DNA from: Frateuria flava
GTDB taxonomy: Bacteria > Pseudomonadota > Gammaproteobacteria > Xanthomonadales > Rhodanobacteraceae
Length of the DNA: 64,000 nt
Direction: 5' to 3'
Assembly: GCF_017837635.1 (NCBI RefSeq)
Contig: NZ_JAGJRS010000017.1
Span: forward strand, 1 to 64,000
Positions 45,422-55,399 of the stretch are shown piece after piece; the first letter of the stretch is position 1; each line of letters opens with the position of its first letter. The position numbers were made by a program, and so were the translations under genes. The notes beneath the pieces are model-generated. The model was not told where the DNA came from, made no database searches, and was given only the letters and a program-made list of their open reading frames with translations.

Positions 45422-48070
45422 TCATAGCCAGCGGCCGTAGCGCCGGATGTACACGCGCTTGACCAGCTGCGTCAGTGCGGCGTAGCAAAGCAGCGTCAAC
45501 GCCAGCCAGCCGAAGTAGGCCATCGGCAAGCCGGTCATCCCGAGCTTGGCGCCCAGACCGCTGTAGGGGACGAGCAGGCCGATCACGCCGATCGCGAGCG
45601 TCAGCGCCAGCACGGGCGCCGCGGCAATGCTCTGCACGAACGGAATCCGCCGCGTACGGATCATGTGCACGATCAAGGTCTGCGACAGCAGGCCCTCGAC
45701 GAACCAGCCGGACTGGAACAACCCCTGGTGTGCCACGTCGTTTGCGCCGAACACGTGCCACAGCAGCCAGAACGTGGTGAGGTCGAAGATCGAGCTGACC
45801 GGCCCCACCCAGGCCATGAAGCGGCCGATGTCGCTGGCATCCCACTGCCGCGGCGACTTCAGGTACTCCTCGTCCATGCGATCGAACGGGATCGCCAGCT
45901 GCGAGATGTCGTAGAGCAGGTTCTGCACCAGCAGCTGCAGCGGCAGCATCGGCAGGAACGGCAGGAAGGCGCTGGCCACCAGCACGCTGAACACGTTGCC
46001 GAAGTTCGAGCTGGCGGTCATCTTGATGTACTTCATGACGTTGCCGAAGGTGACGCGTCCCTCGATCACGCCCTCCTCCAGCACCATCAGGTTCTTTTCC
46101 AGCAGGATGATGTCGGCCGATTCCTTGGCGATGTCGGTGGCGCTGTCCACCGAGATGCCCACGTCGGCCTCGCGCAGCGCGGGCGCGTCGTTGATGCCAT
46201 CGCCGAGGAAGCCGACGGTGTGGCCCTGGCGCTGCAGCGAGCTGACCACGCGCGCCTTCTGCAGCGGCGACATCTTGGCGAACACGGTGGTGCGCGCGAC
46301 CAGCGCGTCGAGCGCCGGTTCATCCAGCGGCTCGATGTCGCGGCCTTGCGCGGAATGGGTGACTTCCAGCCCGACCTCGCGGCAGATCTTGCGGGTCACC
46401 GCTTCGTTGTCGCCGGTGATCACCTTCACCGCCACGCCGTGTTCGCGCAGCGCGGCGATGGCGGTGGCGGCCGAGTCCTTCGGTGGATCGAGGAAGGCCA
46501 GGCAGCCGATCGCCGTCAGACCCGCCTCGTCGGCCAGGCCATAGGCGCGCCCGCTCGGGTCCTGTCGTTTGACCGCCACCACCAGCACGCGCAGGCCGTC
46601 CTCGTTGAGCCGGCGGGTCATTGCGCGGATCTCCGCGCGTTGTGCGTCGTCCAGCGTGGTGTCGACGCCATCCAGCCGCGCAGCGGTGCAGATGGCGAGC
46701 ATTTCCTCGACCGCGCCCTTACACACCAGCAGGTGCTGACCGTCGTCGCCGGCGAGCACCACGGACATGCGCCGGCGCTGGAAGTCGAACGGGATCTCGT
46801 CGACCAGCCGGAAGCGCGCGGCCATCGGCTCGAGGTTGCGGTGCGCGAGCACCGCCTTGTCCATCAGGTTCTTCAGTCCGGTCTGGAAGCGGCTGTTGAG
46901 GTAGCCGAATTCCAGCGCCTCGTCCGAAGCCTCGCCGTGCAGGTCCAGGTGGCGCTCGAGCACGATCCGGTCGAGCGTCAGCGTGCCGGTCTTGTCGGTG
47001 CACAGCACGTCCATCGCACCGAAGTTCTGGATCGCGTTGAGGCGCTTGACCACCACCTTGCGGCGCGACATCGCCATCGCGCCCTTGCCCAGGTTCGCGG
47101 TGACGATCAGCGGCAGCATCTCCGGCGTCAGGCCCACCGCCACGGAGAGCGCGAACAGGAAGGCCTGCAGCCAGTCGTGCTTGTCCAGCCCGTTGATGGC
47201 GAACACCACCGGCACCATCACCGCCATGAAGCGGATCAGCAGCCAACTGACCGAGCGCACGCCGCGGTCGAAGCTGGTCTGCACGCGCTGGCCGGAGAGC
47301 GTGTGCGCCAGCGAACCCAGATAGCTGCGGGAACCGGTCGCCACCACCACGGCGGTCGCGGTGCCGCTGACCACGTTGGTACCCATGTAGCAGATGCCGG
47401 GCAAGTCGAGCGGATTGGCGTTGCCCTCGGCCAGGTCGCGCGTCATCGGCGCTGCCTTCTCCACCGGCAGCGATTCGCCGGTCAGGATGGCCTGGCTGAT
47501 GAACAGGTCCTTGGCCGAGAGCAGCCGCAGGTCCGCGGGCACCATGTCGCCCGCGGCCAGGTGAACGATGTCGCCGGCGACCAATTCGCCGACCGGCACC
47601 TCGATGCGCTCGCTGTGGCCGTCGGCCGCGCGGCGGGTCACGCTAGCGGTGTTGCGCACCATCGCCTTGAGTTGCTCGGCGGCGCGCGAGGAGCGGTATT
47701 CCTGGGTGAAGCTGAGCAGCACGCTGATGCCGACCATCACGGCGATGATCAGCGGCCCGGTGAGATCCTCGCGATCGGTCGCAAGCTGGACGATGGCCAG
47801 CAGCACCAGTACCGCGATGAACGGGTTGCGGCAGGCGCGCAGCAGCTGGCGCGACCAGTGCGGCGGCTTCTCGTGCGAGACCTCGTTGGTGCCGTCGCGG
47901 TGCAGGCGCGCGGCGATGCGTTCGGCATCCAGGCCGCTCGTGCCGGTATCCATGCGGGCCAGCAGGTCGTCGTTGCGCAGCCGCGCGTAGTCGGCCGCCG
48001 TCACGCGTGCGGGGGACGCGCTCCTGCCGGTCGCCCGGGCCGCCGCGCTGTGGAGGGTGTGCCTGATCAT
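45422..48070 (-). CDS. mgtA: Magnesium-translocating P-type ATPase MgtA
   Basis: Imports Mg2+ through the inner membrane, driven by ATP. The 882-aa product closely resembles E. coli MgtA (898 aa). TGES is at 197-200 (actuator), Asp359 in DKTGTLT is the phosphorylation site, GDGINDAPALREADVGISVD is the hinge, and GRVTFGNVMKYIKMTASSNF then NVFSVLVASAFLPFLPMLPL (after the hinge) lead into the C-terminal helices with the LFQSGWFVEGLLSQTLIVHMI run. The ATG at 48070 fits the usual N-terminus. It is preceded by a roughly 550-nt leader with a promoter, two small ORFs and several hairpins (see findings). E. coli mgtA is also leader-controlled, by PhoP, Mg2+ and the MgtL peptide. Confidence 0.95.
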   Translation of the reverse strand: MIRHTLHSAAARATGRSASPARVTAADYARLRNDDLLARMDTGTSGLDAERIAARLHRDGTNEVSHEKPPHWSRQLLRACRNPFIAVLVLLAIVQLATDREDLTGPLIIAVMVGISVLLSFTQEYRSSRAAEQLKAMVRNTASVTRRAADGHSERIEVPVGELVAGDIVHLAAGDMVPADLRLLSAKDLFISQAILTGESLPVEKAAPMTRDLAEGNANPLDLPGICYMGTNVVSGTATAVVVATGSRSYLGSLAHTLSGQRVQTSFDRGVRSVSWLLIRFMAVMVPVVFAINGLDKHDWLQAFLFALSVAVGLTPEMLPLIVTANLGKGAMAMSRRKVVVKRLNAIQNFGAMDVLCTDKTGTLTLDRIVLERHLDLHGEASDEALEFGYLNSRFQTGLKNLMDKAVLAHRNLEPMAARFRLVDEIPFDFQRRRMSVVLAGDDGQHLLVCKGAVEEMLAICTAARLDGVDTTLDDAQRAEIRAMTRRLNEDGLRVLVVAVKRQDPSGRAYGLADEAGLTAIGCLAFLDPPKDSAATAIAALREHGVAVKVITGDNEAVTRKICREVGLEVTHSAQGRDIEPLDEPALDALVARTTVFAKMSPLQKARVVSSLQRQGHTVGFLGDGINDAPALREADVGISVDSATDIAKESADIILLEKNLMVLEEGVIEGRVTFGNVMKYIKMTASSNFGNVFSVLVASAFLPFLPMLPLQLLVQNLLYDISQLAIPFDRMDEEYLKSPRQWDASDIGRFMAWVGPVSSIFDLTTFWLLWHVFGANDVAHQGLFQSGWFVEGLLSQTLIVHMIRTRRIPFVQSIAAAPVLALTLAIGVIGLLVPYSGLGAKLGMTGLPMAYFGWLALTLLCYAALTQLVKRVYIRRYGRWL

Positions 48071-48090
48071 CGGGTCCGCTTCCGTCTGTC

Positions 48091-48122
48091 GCCTGATCGA
48101 CCGGCGCGCGCTTCGATCAGGC
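48091..48122 (-). promoter_or_regulatory. Hairpin upstream of mgtA that can also pair with the start codon
   Basis: In the mRNA, arm A GCCTGATCG (48122-48114) pairs perfectly with arm B CGATCAGGC (48099-48091) across a 14-nt loop. Arm C, TGATCAGGC at 48069-48061, overlaps the mgtA start codon (ATGATCAGGC) and can pair with arm A by eight Watson-Crick pairs plus one G-U. So either A:B (start open) or A:C (start closed) can form. Confidence 0.55.
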
Positions 48123-48210
48123 GCGCGCGGCTACCGAAGATCCGGACGTCTGGACGGCCGGACCGGGTGCCGACCTGGCGGAGGCCAGCTGTTGTGCACC
48201 CGATGCAGAC

Positions 48211-48399
48211 TCACCCTTTCACCACGTGCGGCAATGGCACCGCCTGGGTCACCACCACGGGATGGTGCCCTCCGGTCACGCCCGCAGCGGCCAGCGGCGC
48301 GGGAACGGTAACGGTGTAGACCGGCCGCGTTACACGGCGGCGGTCGATGGCAAGGCGGCGCCACAGGCGCAGCCACGAAACATCGCGAAGCAGGTTCAT
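48211..48399 (-). CDS. Small ORF 2 of the mgtA leader, 62 aa
   Basis: Unrecognised. GAGGAG lies seven bases before the ATG at 48399, one of the best ribosome-binding sites in the window. The product MNLLRDVSWLRLWRRLAIDR is strongly basic at its start and ends in a Pro/Val/His-rich tail (GGHHPVVVTQAVPLPHVVKG). It is read on the mgtA strand, between the promoter and mgtA, and ends 140 bases before the mgtA start. It could be a leader peptide whose translation governs mgtA, or a small protein regulator of MgtA. Confidence 0.55.
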   Translation of the reverse strand: MNLLRDVSWLRLWRRLAIDRRRVTRPVYTVTVPAPLAAAGVTGGHHPVVVTQAVPLPHVVKG

Positions 48400-48418
48400 G
48401 ACCCGACTCCTCGTAACG

Positions 48419-48491
48419 GTGCCGGCGGCACCGCGGGAGTGGGCCGGGCGTTTCCTAGTCGAGGAAAGCGCCGGCCGACCGCAGGCGGTCG
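48419..48491 (-). promoter_or_regulatory. Three hairpins between leader ORF 1 and ORF 2
   Basis: H1: CGACCGC/GCGGTCG at 48476-48491, inside the end of ORF 1. H2: TTTCCT/AGGAAA at 48451-48467, which covers the ORF 1 stop codon (48455-48457). H3: GGTGCC/GGCACC at 48419-48433, just upstream of the GAGGAG site of ORF 2. A ribosome finishing or stalling in ORF 1 would open H1 and H2. Confidence 0.45.
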
Positions 48492-48571
48492 CCCCAGGCG
48501 TTCAGTTTGTAATGCGACGCCGGCACCCGATGCGAGCGGATGTCGACGTTGCGACTAGGGTAGACGTCCAT
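48455..48571 (-). CDS. Small ORF 1 of the mgtA leader, 38 aa
   Basis: Unrecognised 38-aa product, MDVYPSRNVDIRSHRVPASH followed by YKLNAWGDRLRSAGAFLD, on the mgtA strand. Start ATG at 48571 has AAGG three bases upstream, a poor site. A TTG start at 48655 would add 28 residues but falls on the -35 element of the predicted promoter, so the ATG is preferred. The mix of Pro, Arg and Tyr residues and its position resemble a leader peptide such as MgtL, but the sequences are not alike. Confidence 0.4.
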   Translation of the reverse strand: MDVYPSRNVDIRSHRVPASHYKLNAWGDRLRSAGAFLD

Positions 48572-48626
48572 AAGCCTTGGAAGGTCTCGGGGAATGCCGC
48601 GGCGCAGCGCGCCGGACGGCGCGCGC

Positions 48627-48655
48627 ATTCTGTTTTGCGAACCCTTGCCTGTCAA
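48627..48655 (-). promoter_or_regulatory. Sigma70-like promoter of the mgtA leader
   Basis: Consensus -35 TTGACA at 48655-48650 and -10 CAGAAT (4 of 6) at 48632-48627, 17 bases apart. It starts 13 bases past the cyoE stop codon, so mgtA need not be read from the oxidase operon. The predicted start near 48620 gives a leader of about 550 nt before mgtA. Confidence 0.6.
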
Positions 48656-48667
48656 GCAGGCAACAGG

Positions 48668-49573
48668 TCAGGCGGCTCGCTGCAGTACGACGCCGGCGTC
48701 CTGCACCGGCCCGATCAGCCAGTGGTCGGCAAGCAGGAACGCAAACAACGCCATCAGGTACACGATCGAGTACTTGAACACGCGCATGGCGAAGAACTCG
48801 TCCGGCGGGTTCATCAGGCGGATGGCGTAGTAGAGGAAGCCCGCACCCAGCACCACCGCGCCACCTAAGTACACGCCGCCGCTGAAGCCGGTCAGCGCCG
48901 GCAGCAGGGTCACCAGCACCAGCAGCACGGTGTAGAACAACACGTGCCAGCGCGTGTAGGTGACGCCGTGGGTGACCGGGAGCATCGGGATCTCCGCGCG
49001 CGCGTAGTCCTCGCGGCGGAAGATCGCCAGCGCCCAGAAATGCGGCGGCGTCCACACGAAGATGATCAGGCACAGCTGCAGCGCAAAGGCGTGCAGCTGT
49101 CCGGTGACGGCGGTCCAGCCCAGCACCGGCGGGATCGCGCCCGCCAGGCCGCCGATCACGATGTTCTGCGGCGTGGCGCGCTTGAGGTAGGCGGTGTAGA
49201 CCAGCGCGTAACCGATCAGGCCGCCAAAGGTCAGCCACGCGGTCAGCGGGTTGACCAGCAGCGCCAGCACCAGCATCGAGGCGATGCCGAGCGCGATGGC
49301 GAACAACAGCACCTGACGCGGCTTGAGCGCGCCGGTGGCCAACGGCCGCCGCTGCGTGCGTGCCATCAGCTTGTCGATGCGCTCGTCGATCAGATGATTG
49401 AAGGCCGCGGCCGAGCCGGAGGCCATCCAGATTCCCAGCGTGCCGAATACCAGCGCGCGCCACGGCGGGATACCCGGCACCGCCAGGAACATCCCGATCA
49501 CGGCGCAGAACACCAGCAGCGCGACCACGCGCGGCTTGGTCAGTTGCAGGTATTCGCGCAGGTGCGCGCTCAT
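48668..49573 (-). CDS. cyoE: Protoheme IX farnesyltransferase (heme O synthase)
   Basis: Adds a farnesyl group to protoheme to make heme O (inner membrane, UbiA family). The 301-aa product has the prenyltransferase motif [20 protein letters not shown] (residues about 58-77) with its two aspartates, a second Asp-rich loop region and nine hydrophobic segments. The ATG at 49573 overlaps the ctaA stop in an ATGA arrangement. It also goes by ctaB. Heme O from here is turned into heme A by CtaA for the aa3 oxidase. Confidence 0.94.
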   Translation of the reverse strand: MSAHLREYLQLTKPRVVALLVFCAVIGMFLAVPGIPPWRALVFGTLGIWMASGSAAAFNHLIDERIDKLMARTQRRPLATGALKPRQVLLFAIALGIASMLVLALLVNPLTAWLTFGGLIGYALVYTAYLKRATPQNIVIGGLAGAIPPVLGWTAVTGQLHAFALQLCLIIFVWTPPHFWALAIFRREDYARAEIPMLPVTHGVTYTRWHVLFYTVLLVLVTLLPALTGFSGGVYLGGAVVLGAGFLYYAIRLMNPPDEFFAMRVFKYSIVYLMALFAFLLADHWLIGPVQDAGVVLQRAA

Positions 49574-50793
49574 CGTCCGGACTCCGGGGACCGCATCGGT
49601 GCATCATCCGTTTGCGGCTGCGTGCGCGCCAGTGTCGCCAGCAGGGTGAACAACAGCAGTGCCGCCACGCCGTTGTGCGCGGTGGCCACCGGCAGCGGCA
49701 GGCCGAAGTGCACATTGCTGATGCCCAGCAGCACCTGGGCCACGAGCACCGTTCCGATCGCCGCACCCGCCAGGCGCAGGCCGCGCCGGGCCACCCGATG
49801 GCCCAGCCACATCAGGTAGATGAACACCACCAGCGCGCCGAAGCGGTGTGCGATCTGGATCGCGCTGCGCGCGGCCATGTCCAGGACGCCGCCCTCGTAG
49901 TTCACACCGATGCCGCGCCATAGCACGAACCCTTCCTTGAAGTCGGTCGGCGGCATCCATTGGCCTAGGCACTTGGGGAACGCGTCCGGCCCGGTGCCGC
50001 AGGCGAGCGCGGCGTAGTTGGAAGAGGTCCAGCCGCCCAGCGCGATCTGCCCCACCAGCAGCACGATGCCGAGCACGATCCAGCGGCGCAGCGGCGCGTG
50101 GCGTGCGTCGGGGGCGCCGATCCCGGCGAAGCGCAAGGCCGCATAGGCCAGCAACGCGAACGTCGTGATGCCGCCGAGCAGATGGCCCATCACGACGATC
50201 GGCTTGAGCAGCAGAGTGACGGTCCACATGCCCAGCATCGCCTGGAAGATGATCACCGCCAGCGCCAGCACGGCGATCCGCCACGCGCCGGGGCTGCGCA
50301 ATCGGATCGCGGCAGCCAGCGGCAGCGCGATCGCCACCACGGCCAGCAACGACGACCAGGCATGTTCCCCTCGCATGTACAGCGAGACGCCGCCGGCAGC
50401 AAAGACGGCGCCCAGGATCACCGCCACGCGCGCCCAGCGCGGGCGCCCGGCGGCGATCATCGCCAACGCCAGCACCAGCACGCCCAGCGTGCCGGCGAGG
50501 AAGCGGTGGACCTGTTCGCGCCAGGCCTTGGTCGCCTCGTAAGGGCGATCCGGGAAGGCCGCATCGGCACGCGCCACCGCCTGCTCGTGGTGGGGCCAGG
50601 TCACCTGGCCGTAGCAAGTGGGCCAGTCCGGGCAGGACAGCCCCGCATTGGACAGGCGCACGAACGCGCCGAACATCACCACGCCGAAGGCGAACACCGC
50701 TGCGCACACCGCGAGCCAGCGCATGACACGTCGCGCCCGGACCGATGCCGTTACGTTCGAGGCCTGCATGCGGCCGCCACCCTCGCCGTTCAT
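49570..50793 (-). CDS. ctaA: Heme A synthase (COX15/CtaA)
   Basis: Oxidises the C8 methyl of heme O to a formyl group, giving heme A. The 407-aa product has eight hydrophobic segments; [18 protein letters not shown] with two cysteines is at about residues 47-64, and the [20 protein letters not shown] His-containing helix follows. A second half repeats the fold ([15 protein letters not shown]). The ATG at 50793 overlaps the stop of the upstream SCO-like gene (ATGA), so translation is coupled; in-frame alternatives at 50769 or later are possible. Ends in an ATGA overlap with cyoE. Confidence 0.93.
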   Translation of the reverse strand: MNGEGGGRMQASNVTASVRARRVMRWLAVCAAVFAFGVVMFGAFVRLSNAGLSCPDWPTCYGQVTWPHHEQAVARADAAFPDRPYEATKAWREQVHRFLAGTLGVLVLALAMIAAGRPRWARVAVILGAVFAAGGVSLYMRGEHAWSSLLAVVAIALPLAAAIRLRSPGAWRIAVLALAVIIFQAMLGMWTVTLLLKPIVVMGHLLGGITTFALLAYAALRFAGIGAPDARHAPLRRWIVLGIVLLVGQIALGGWTSSNYAALACGTGPDAFPKCLGQWMPPTDFKEGFVLWRGIGVNYEGGVLDMAARSAIQIAHRFGALVVFIYLMWLGHRVARRGLRLAGAAIGTVLVAQVLLGISNVHFGLPLPVATAHNGVAALLLFTLLATLARTQPQTDDAPMRSPESGR

Positions 50794-51365
50794 TTGATCA
50801 CCTTGTGCATGTCGCGCAGCAGCCCCGTGCCATCGAAGCCCGCCGGGTAGTACGCCAGCGCCGTGCCGTTGGACTCCACCAGCAGCGCACTCACGCTGTC
50901 GGACGCCTGCGGACGGAAGGCGCCCAGCTTGCCGCCCGCGTCACGACCCAGCGTCCAGAACGACTTCATCGCCTCCAGCCGACCCGCATCGGCCGGCGGC
51001 TCGCCTACGTACAGCAGGCGCAGGCGCTTCTGGTTGCGGTTGAGCGTGACCCAGGCCTTGGCCATGCCGGTAAGCGTCTCGAAGCAACGCGCGGCGCAGC
51101 CCGGGCCGGCCAGCGCGACCAGCGTCATGCGCGGCTCTTCGGGATCGCGCCAGGCGTAGTCGCCACCGTCGGCGAGGGTCACGCGCAGGTGCTCATCGAC
51201 AAAGTTGCGCTGCGGCTGGATCGGCTGACCGTAGCCCTTGCCGCTGGGCTGCCAGCCGGTGAAGGTCAGCACGCCGGCGGCGATGATCGGCAGCGCGAAG
51301 ACCGCCATGATCGCCAGCAACTTGGCACGGCTGGCCTTGAGGGAGGGAGGCGCGGGAGTATTCAT
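50790..51365 (-). CDS. SCO-like thioredoxin-fold membrane protein
   Basis: A 191-aa protein with one N-terminal membrane anchor (LLAIMAVFALPIIAAGVLTF, residues about 17-36) and a periplasmic domain carrying the dithiol CAARC in LAGPGCAARCFETL, spaced CxxxC as in SCO copper chaperones (CPDVC). The distal copper-binding His of true SCO proteins is not obvious, so it may be a divergent assembly factor. Start ATG at 51365 overlaps the SURF1 stop; its own stop overlaps ctaA. The genes SURF1, this one, ctaA and cyoE thus form one tightly coupled operon. Confidence 0.75.
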   Translation of the reverse strand: MNTPAPPSLKASRAKLLAIMAVFALPIIAAGVLTFTGWQPSGKGYGQPIQPQRNFVDEHLRVTLADGGDYAWRDPEEPRMTLVALAGPGCAARCFETLTGMAKAWVTLNRNQKRLRLLYVGEPPADAGRLEAMKSFWTLGRDAGGKLGAFRPQASDSVSALLVESNGTALAYYPAGFDGTGLLRDMHKVIK

Positions 51366-52099
51366 CGGATGTCCGTGCGTCGGGGGCGGCGCTTGCGGTG
51401 CAGGACCAGGAAGATCACCACCACCGCGACCGCAAAGCTGAACCACTGGAAGGCATAGGCCCGGTGCCGCGACGGCGGCATCGAGGAAAAATCGAACGGG
51501 TGCTCGCGCTGGTAGCGGGCGGCCGGGTTGGCGTCGAGCGCGAGCACCCGCGGGTACAACGGGCGGCCGAGGTCTTTTGCCACCTGTCCGAGATCAAGAT
51601 AGATGGTCGTCTTGGGCCAGTGCGCCTGGCCAGCCAGCGCATCGCCGCCCAGCTCCAGGCCCACGCCCGGCGGCGGCAGGTAGAGTCCATGCAGGTCGAC
51701 CTCGCCAGCCGGCAGCGACGGCAGCGCCGGCGCCTGTTCGCGCGCCGTTGGCAGGAAGCCAAGGTCCACCAGCAACAGGCGCGAATCGCCGGGCAGCGCC
51801 AGCGGTACGTAGACCTCCACCCCGCCACGTGCGTCGTGATGCGGGTTGTCGAGCAGGTAGACCCGGTCGGTCAGCCAGCTTCCGCGCACGGCCACCCGTG
51901 GAAAGGCATCGGCCGGCGGGGTCGCCGCCACCTTCCCGAAGGGTATCGGCGATGCGACGGCCGCAGCGGCGTAACGCCGCACCAGGCTGTCCTTGTAGGC
52001 CGCCCGGTCCAGCTGCCATAGACCGAGGCGCACGAACAGCGCCGCGGCAGCCACGGTCAGCAGCACGCTCCACCAGGCAGGCCTGCGCCAACGTGTCAC
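51362..52099 (-). CDS. SURF1 family cytochrome oxidase assembly protein
   Basis: Assists heme A insertion into subunit I of aa3 oxidase. The 245-aa product has the two-helix hairpin plan: an N-terminal helix WWSVLLTVAAAALFVRLGLW followed by QLDRAAYK, the family motif GxWQLxR, and a C-terminal helix YAFQWFSFAVAVVVIFLVL followed by Arg/Lys. The periplasmic loop contains VRGSWLTDRVYLLDNPHHDARGG. Start is a GTG at 52099. It diverges from the DUF2909 gene, so the two probably share a regulatory region. Confidence 0.93.
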   Translation of the reverse strand: MTRWRRPAWWSVLLTVAAAALFVRLGLWQLDRAAYKDSLVRRYAAAAVASPIPFGKVAATPPADAFPRVAVRGSWLTDRVYLLDNPHHDARGGVEVYVPLALPGDSRLLLVDLGFLPTAREQAPALPSLPAGEVDLHGLYLPPPGVGLELGGDALAGQAHWPKTTIYLDLGQVAKDLGRPLYPRVLALDANPAARYQREHPFDFSSMPPSRHRAYAFQWFSFAVAVVVIFLVLHRKRRPRRTDIR

Positions 52100-52158
52100 G
52101 CGGAGGCACCGTCAGCGGTGGCTATACTGCCGGCTCGCAAGTTGATCGGACCGCTCAC

Positions 52159-52374
52159 GTGGAAACCATCTACAAAGTCGCGCTGGTGATCATGTTCCTG
52201 GTCGTGGTGTTCAACCTCGGCCAGGCGCTGTACTACATGATGACCGACAAGGACGGCAGCAAACGCACCGCCTGGGCGCTGACCCGGCGCATCGGCCTGT
52301 CGATCGTGCTGATCGCCATGATCATGCTGGGCATCTGGATGGGCTGGCTGCAGCCCCACGGCGTCGGCCGCTAA
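52159..52374 (+). CDS. DUF2909 twin transmembrane protein
   Basis: A 71-aa membrane protein (METIYKVALVIMFLVVVFNLGQALYYMM when started at GTG 52159) with two helices, of the DUF2909 family. This family is usually found next to cytochrome oxidase genes and may act in oxidase assembly; the role is unproven. A TATACT -10-like hexamer is at 52123-52128. It is transcribed opposite to the surrounding oxidase genes. Confidence 0.82.
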   Translation: METIYKVALVIMFLVVVFNLGQALYYMMTDKDGSKRTAWALTRRIGLSIVLIAMIMLGIWMGWLQPHGVGR

Positions 52375-52437
52375 TTGTAGCGGTCCGGCGCGGGCGAAGC
52401 CTGCCAGCGCGACATTTAGCGCACGCCTTCGGATATC

Positions 52438-52510
52438 TGCAGGTGCCCGCTTGCGGGCGATGCTCTCCCATCGAGGCCATTCGAAGCATCACCCGCAAGC
52501 GGGTTCGAGC
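52438..52510. repeat. Degenerate REP element
   Basis: TGCAGGTGCCCGCTTGCGGGCGATGC and its mirror GCATCACCCGCAAGCGGGTTCGAGC, with 18-19 conserved pairs and several mismatches. A worn copy of the GTAG-type REP family, between DUF2909 and ctaE (convergent). Confidence 0.65.
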
Positions 52511-52515
52511 AAAAG

Positions 52516-52541
52516 AAAAGCCCGCCGTTCGGCGGGCTTTT
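52516..52541. terminator. Bidirectional intrinsic terminator after ctaE
   Basis: AAAAGCCCGCC (52516-52526) pairs perfectly with GGCGGGCTTTT (52531-52541) over a GTTC loop, with T-runs on both strands. It stops the ctaC-ctaD-ctaE transcript (minus strand) and any read-through from DUF2909. Confidence 0.85.
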
Positions 52542-52561
52542 TCGTGCGGCGCGGGCTGGTC

Positions 52562-53446
52562 TCAGAGGATGTAGACGAACATGAACAGGCCCAGCCACAC
52601 CACGTCGACGAAGTGCCAGTACCAGGCCACCGCCTCGAAGCCGAAATGGTGATCCGGGCTGAAATGGCCCTTGAGCACGCGCAGCCAGATGATCGCCAGC
52701 ATGATCGTGCCCAGCGTCACGTGCAGGCCGTGGAAACCGGTCAGCATGAAGAAAGTCGAGCCGTACACGCCGGTGTGCAGCGTGAGGTTGAGTTCCTTGT
52801 AGGCCTCGATGTACTCGTGCGCCTGGGCATACACGAACGTTGCGCCCAGCAGCACGGTCAGGCCCAGGAACACCAGGATCTTGCCGCGGTGGCCCGCCTT
52901 CAGCGCATGGTGCGCGATGGTCACGGTGACGCTGGAAGTAAGCAGGATCAGGGTGTTGAGCAGCGGCAGACCCCACGGCGCCACCGTCTGGAAATCACCG
53001 CCGATGTTGGCCGGGCCATTGCCGCCGCCAGCACCCCAGGCTGCCGCGTACTCGCTCCACAGGAACTGGTGGGTCAGCACGCCATGGCCCTCGCCACCGA
53101 GCCACGGTACGGAGAACATGCGGGTGTAGAACAGCGCGCCGAAGAACGCGGCGAAGAACATCACCTCGGAAAAGATGAACCACATCATGCCCATGCGGAA
53201 GGAGCGGTCGACCTGGGCGTCGTACTTGCCGGCCAGCGACTCGTGGATCACCGAGCGGAACCAGCCGAAGAACATCAGCAGGATGCCGATGAAGCCGATC
53301 GTGATGATCGTCTTGCCGAAGCCCGCCTCGCCCGGCGCGGCATTCAACCAATGCGCGGCACCGAACACGGTGAGAAACATGACCACCGCGGCCACGATCG
53401 GCCAATGGCTCTTGGCCGGTACGAAATACGCTTGCTGCTGACCCAT
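52562..53446 (-). CDS. ctaE: Cytochrome c oxidase subunit III
   Basis: Subunit III of the aa3-type heme-copper oxidase. The 294-aa product has seven hydrophobic segments; the conserved MMWFIFSEVMFFAAFFGALFY (residues about 87-107) includes the Glu typical of helix III, followed by NTLILLTSSVTVTIAHHALK; FHGLHVTLGTIMLAII and FEAVAWYWHFVDVVWLGLF close the protein. ATG at 53446. No ctaG (cox11) gene lies between ctaD and ctaE, where it often occurs. Confidence 0.95.
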   Translation of the reverse strand: MGQQQAYFVPAKSHWPIVAAVVMFLTVFGAAHWLNAAPGEAGFGKTIITIGFIGILLMFFGWFRSVIHESLAGKYDAQVDRSFRMGMMWFIFSEVMFFAAFFGALFYTRMFSVPWLGGEGHGVLTHQFLWSEYAAAWGAGGGNGPANIGGDFQTVAPWGLPLLNTLILLTSSVTVTIAHHALKAGHRGKILVFLGLTVLLGATFVYAQAHEYIEAYKELNLTLHTGVYGSTFFMLTGFHGLHVTLGTIMLAIIWLRVLKGHFSPDHHFGFEAVAWYWHFVDVVWLGLFMFVYIL

Positions 53447-53548
53447 GAGTGATCCCCGTGGATATCTCTTTGTTTGCTTCCATCCCCGCCATGTTGCGCG
53501 GGGAACTGCTTGCCGGGCCGCCGCGACGGACCCGGGGAATATCTGACG

Positions 53549-53677
53549 CTAGCCGATCTTCACCATACTGAGGATCGAGAGCAGGAACAGCACCACCGCG
53601 ATCGTCCCGGTGATCCAGAGGGTGCGCCGTACGCCCTTCCGGCGTGCCAGCTCCCCATCGTTGCCCTGCCCGTTCAT
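53549..53677 (-). CDS. Small single-helix membrane protein between ctaD and ctaE
   Basis: A 42-aa product (MNGQGNDGELARRKGVRRTL, then one membrane helix WITGTIAVVLFLLSILSMV). An in-frame ATG at 53734 would make it 61 aa and overlap the ctaD end by 8 bases. Small proteins of this type between ctaD and ctaG/ctaE are known as cytochrome oxidase small assembly proteins; their role is not settled. Either start is plausible; coding for a basic stretch before the helix agrees with a cytoplasmic N-terminus. Confidence 0.65.
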   Translation of the reverse strand: MNGQGNDGELARRKGVRRTLWITGTIAVVLFLLSILSMVKIG

Positions 53678-53726
53678 CACCCTGCGCCCATCCGGTGCAC
53701 CGGCCAGGGCCGGCGCACCCGTTGCA

Positions 53727-55343
<1,617 letters not shown>

Positions 55344-55399
55344 GGCCTTGCACCTCTACCTAATGCGAATACTTGAAAAGCGGATGGGCTGGATGGGCC

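Noticed and set aside
48071-48655. YkoK/M-box magnesium riboswitch
   Set aside because: I could not find the conserved M-box core; the visible structure is different, so no riboswitch family is named.
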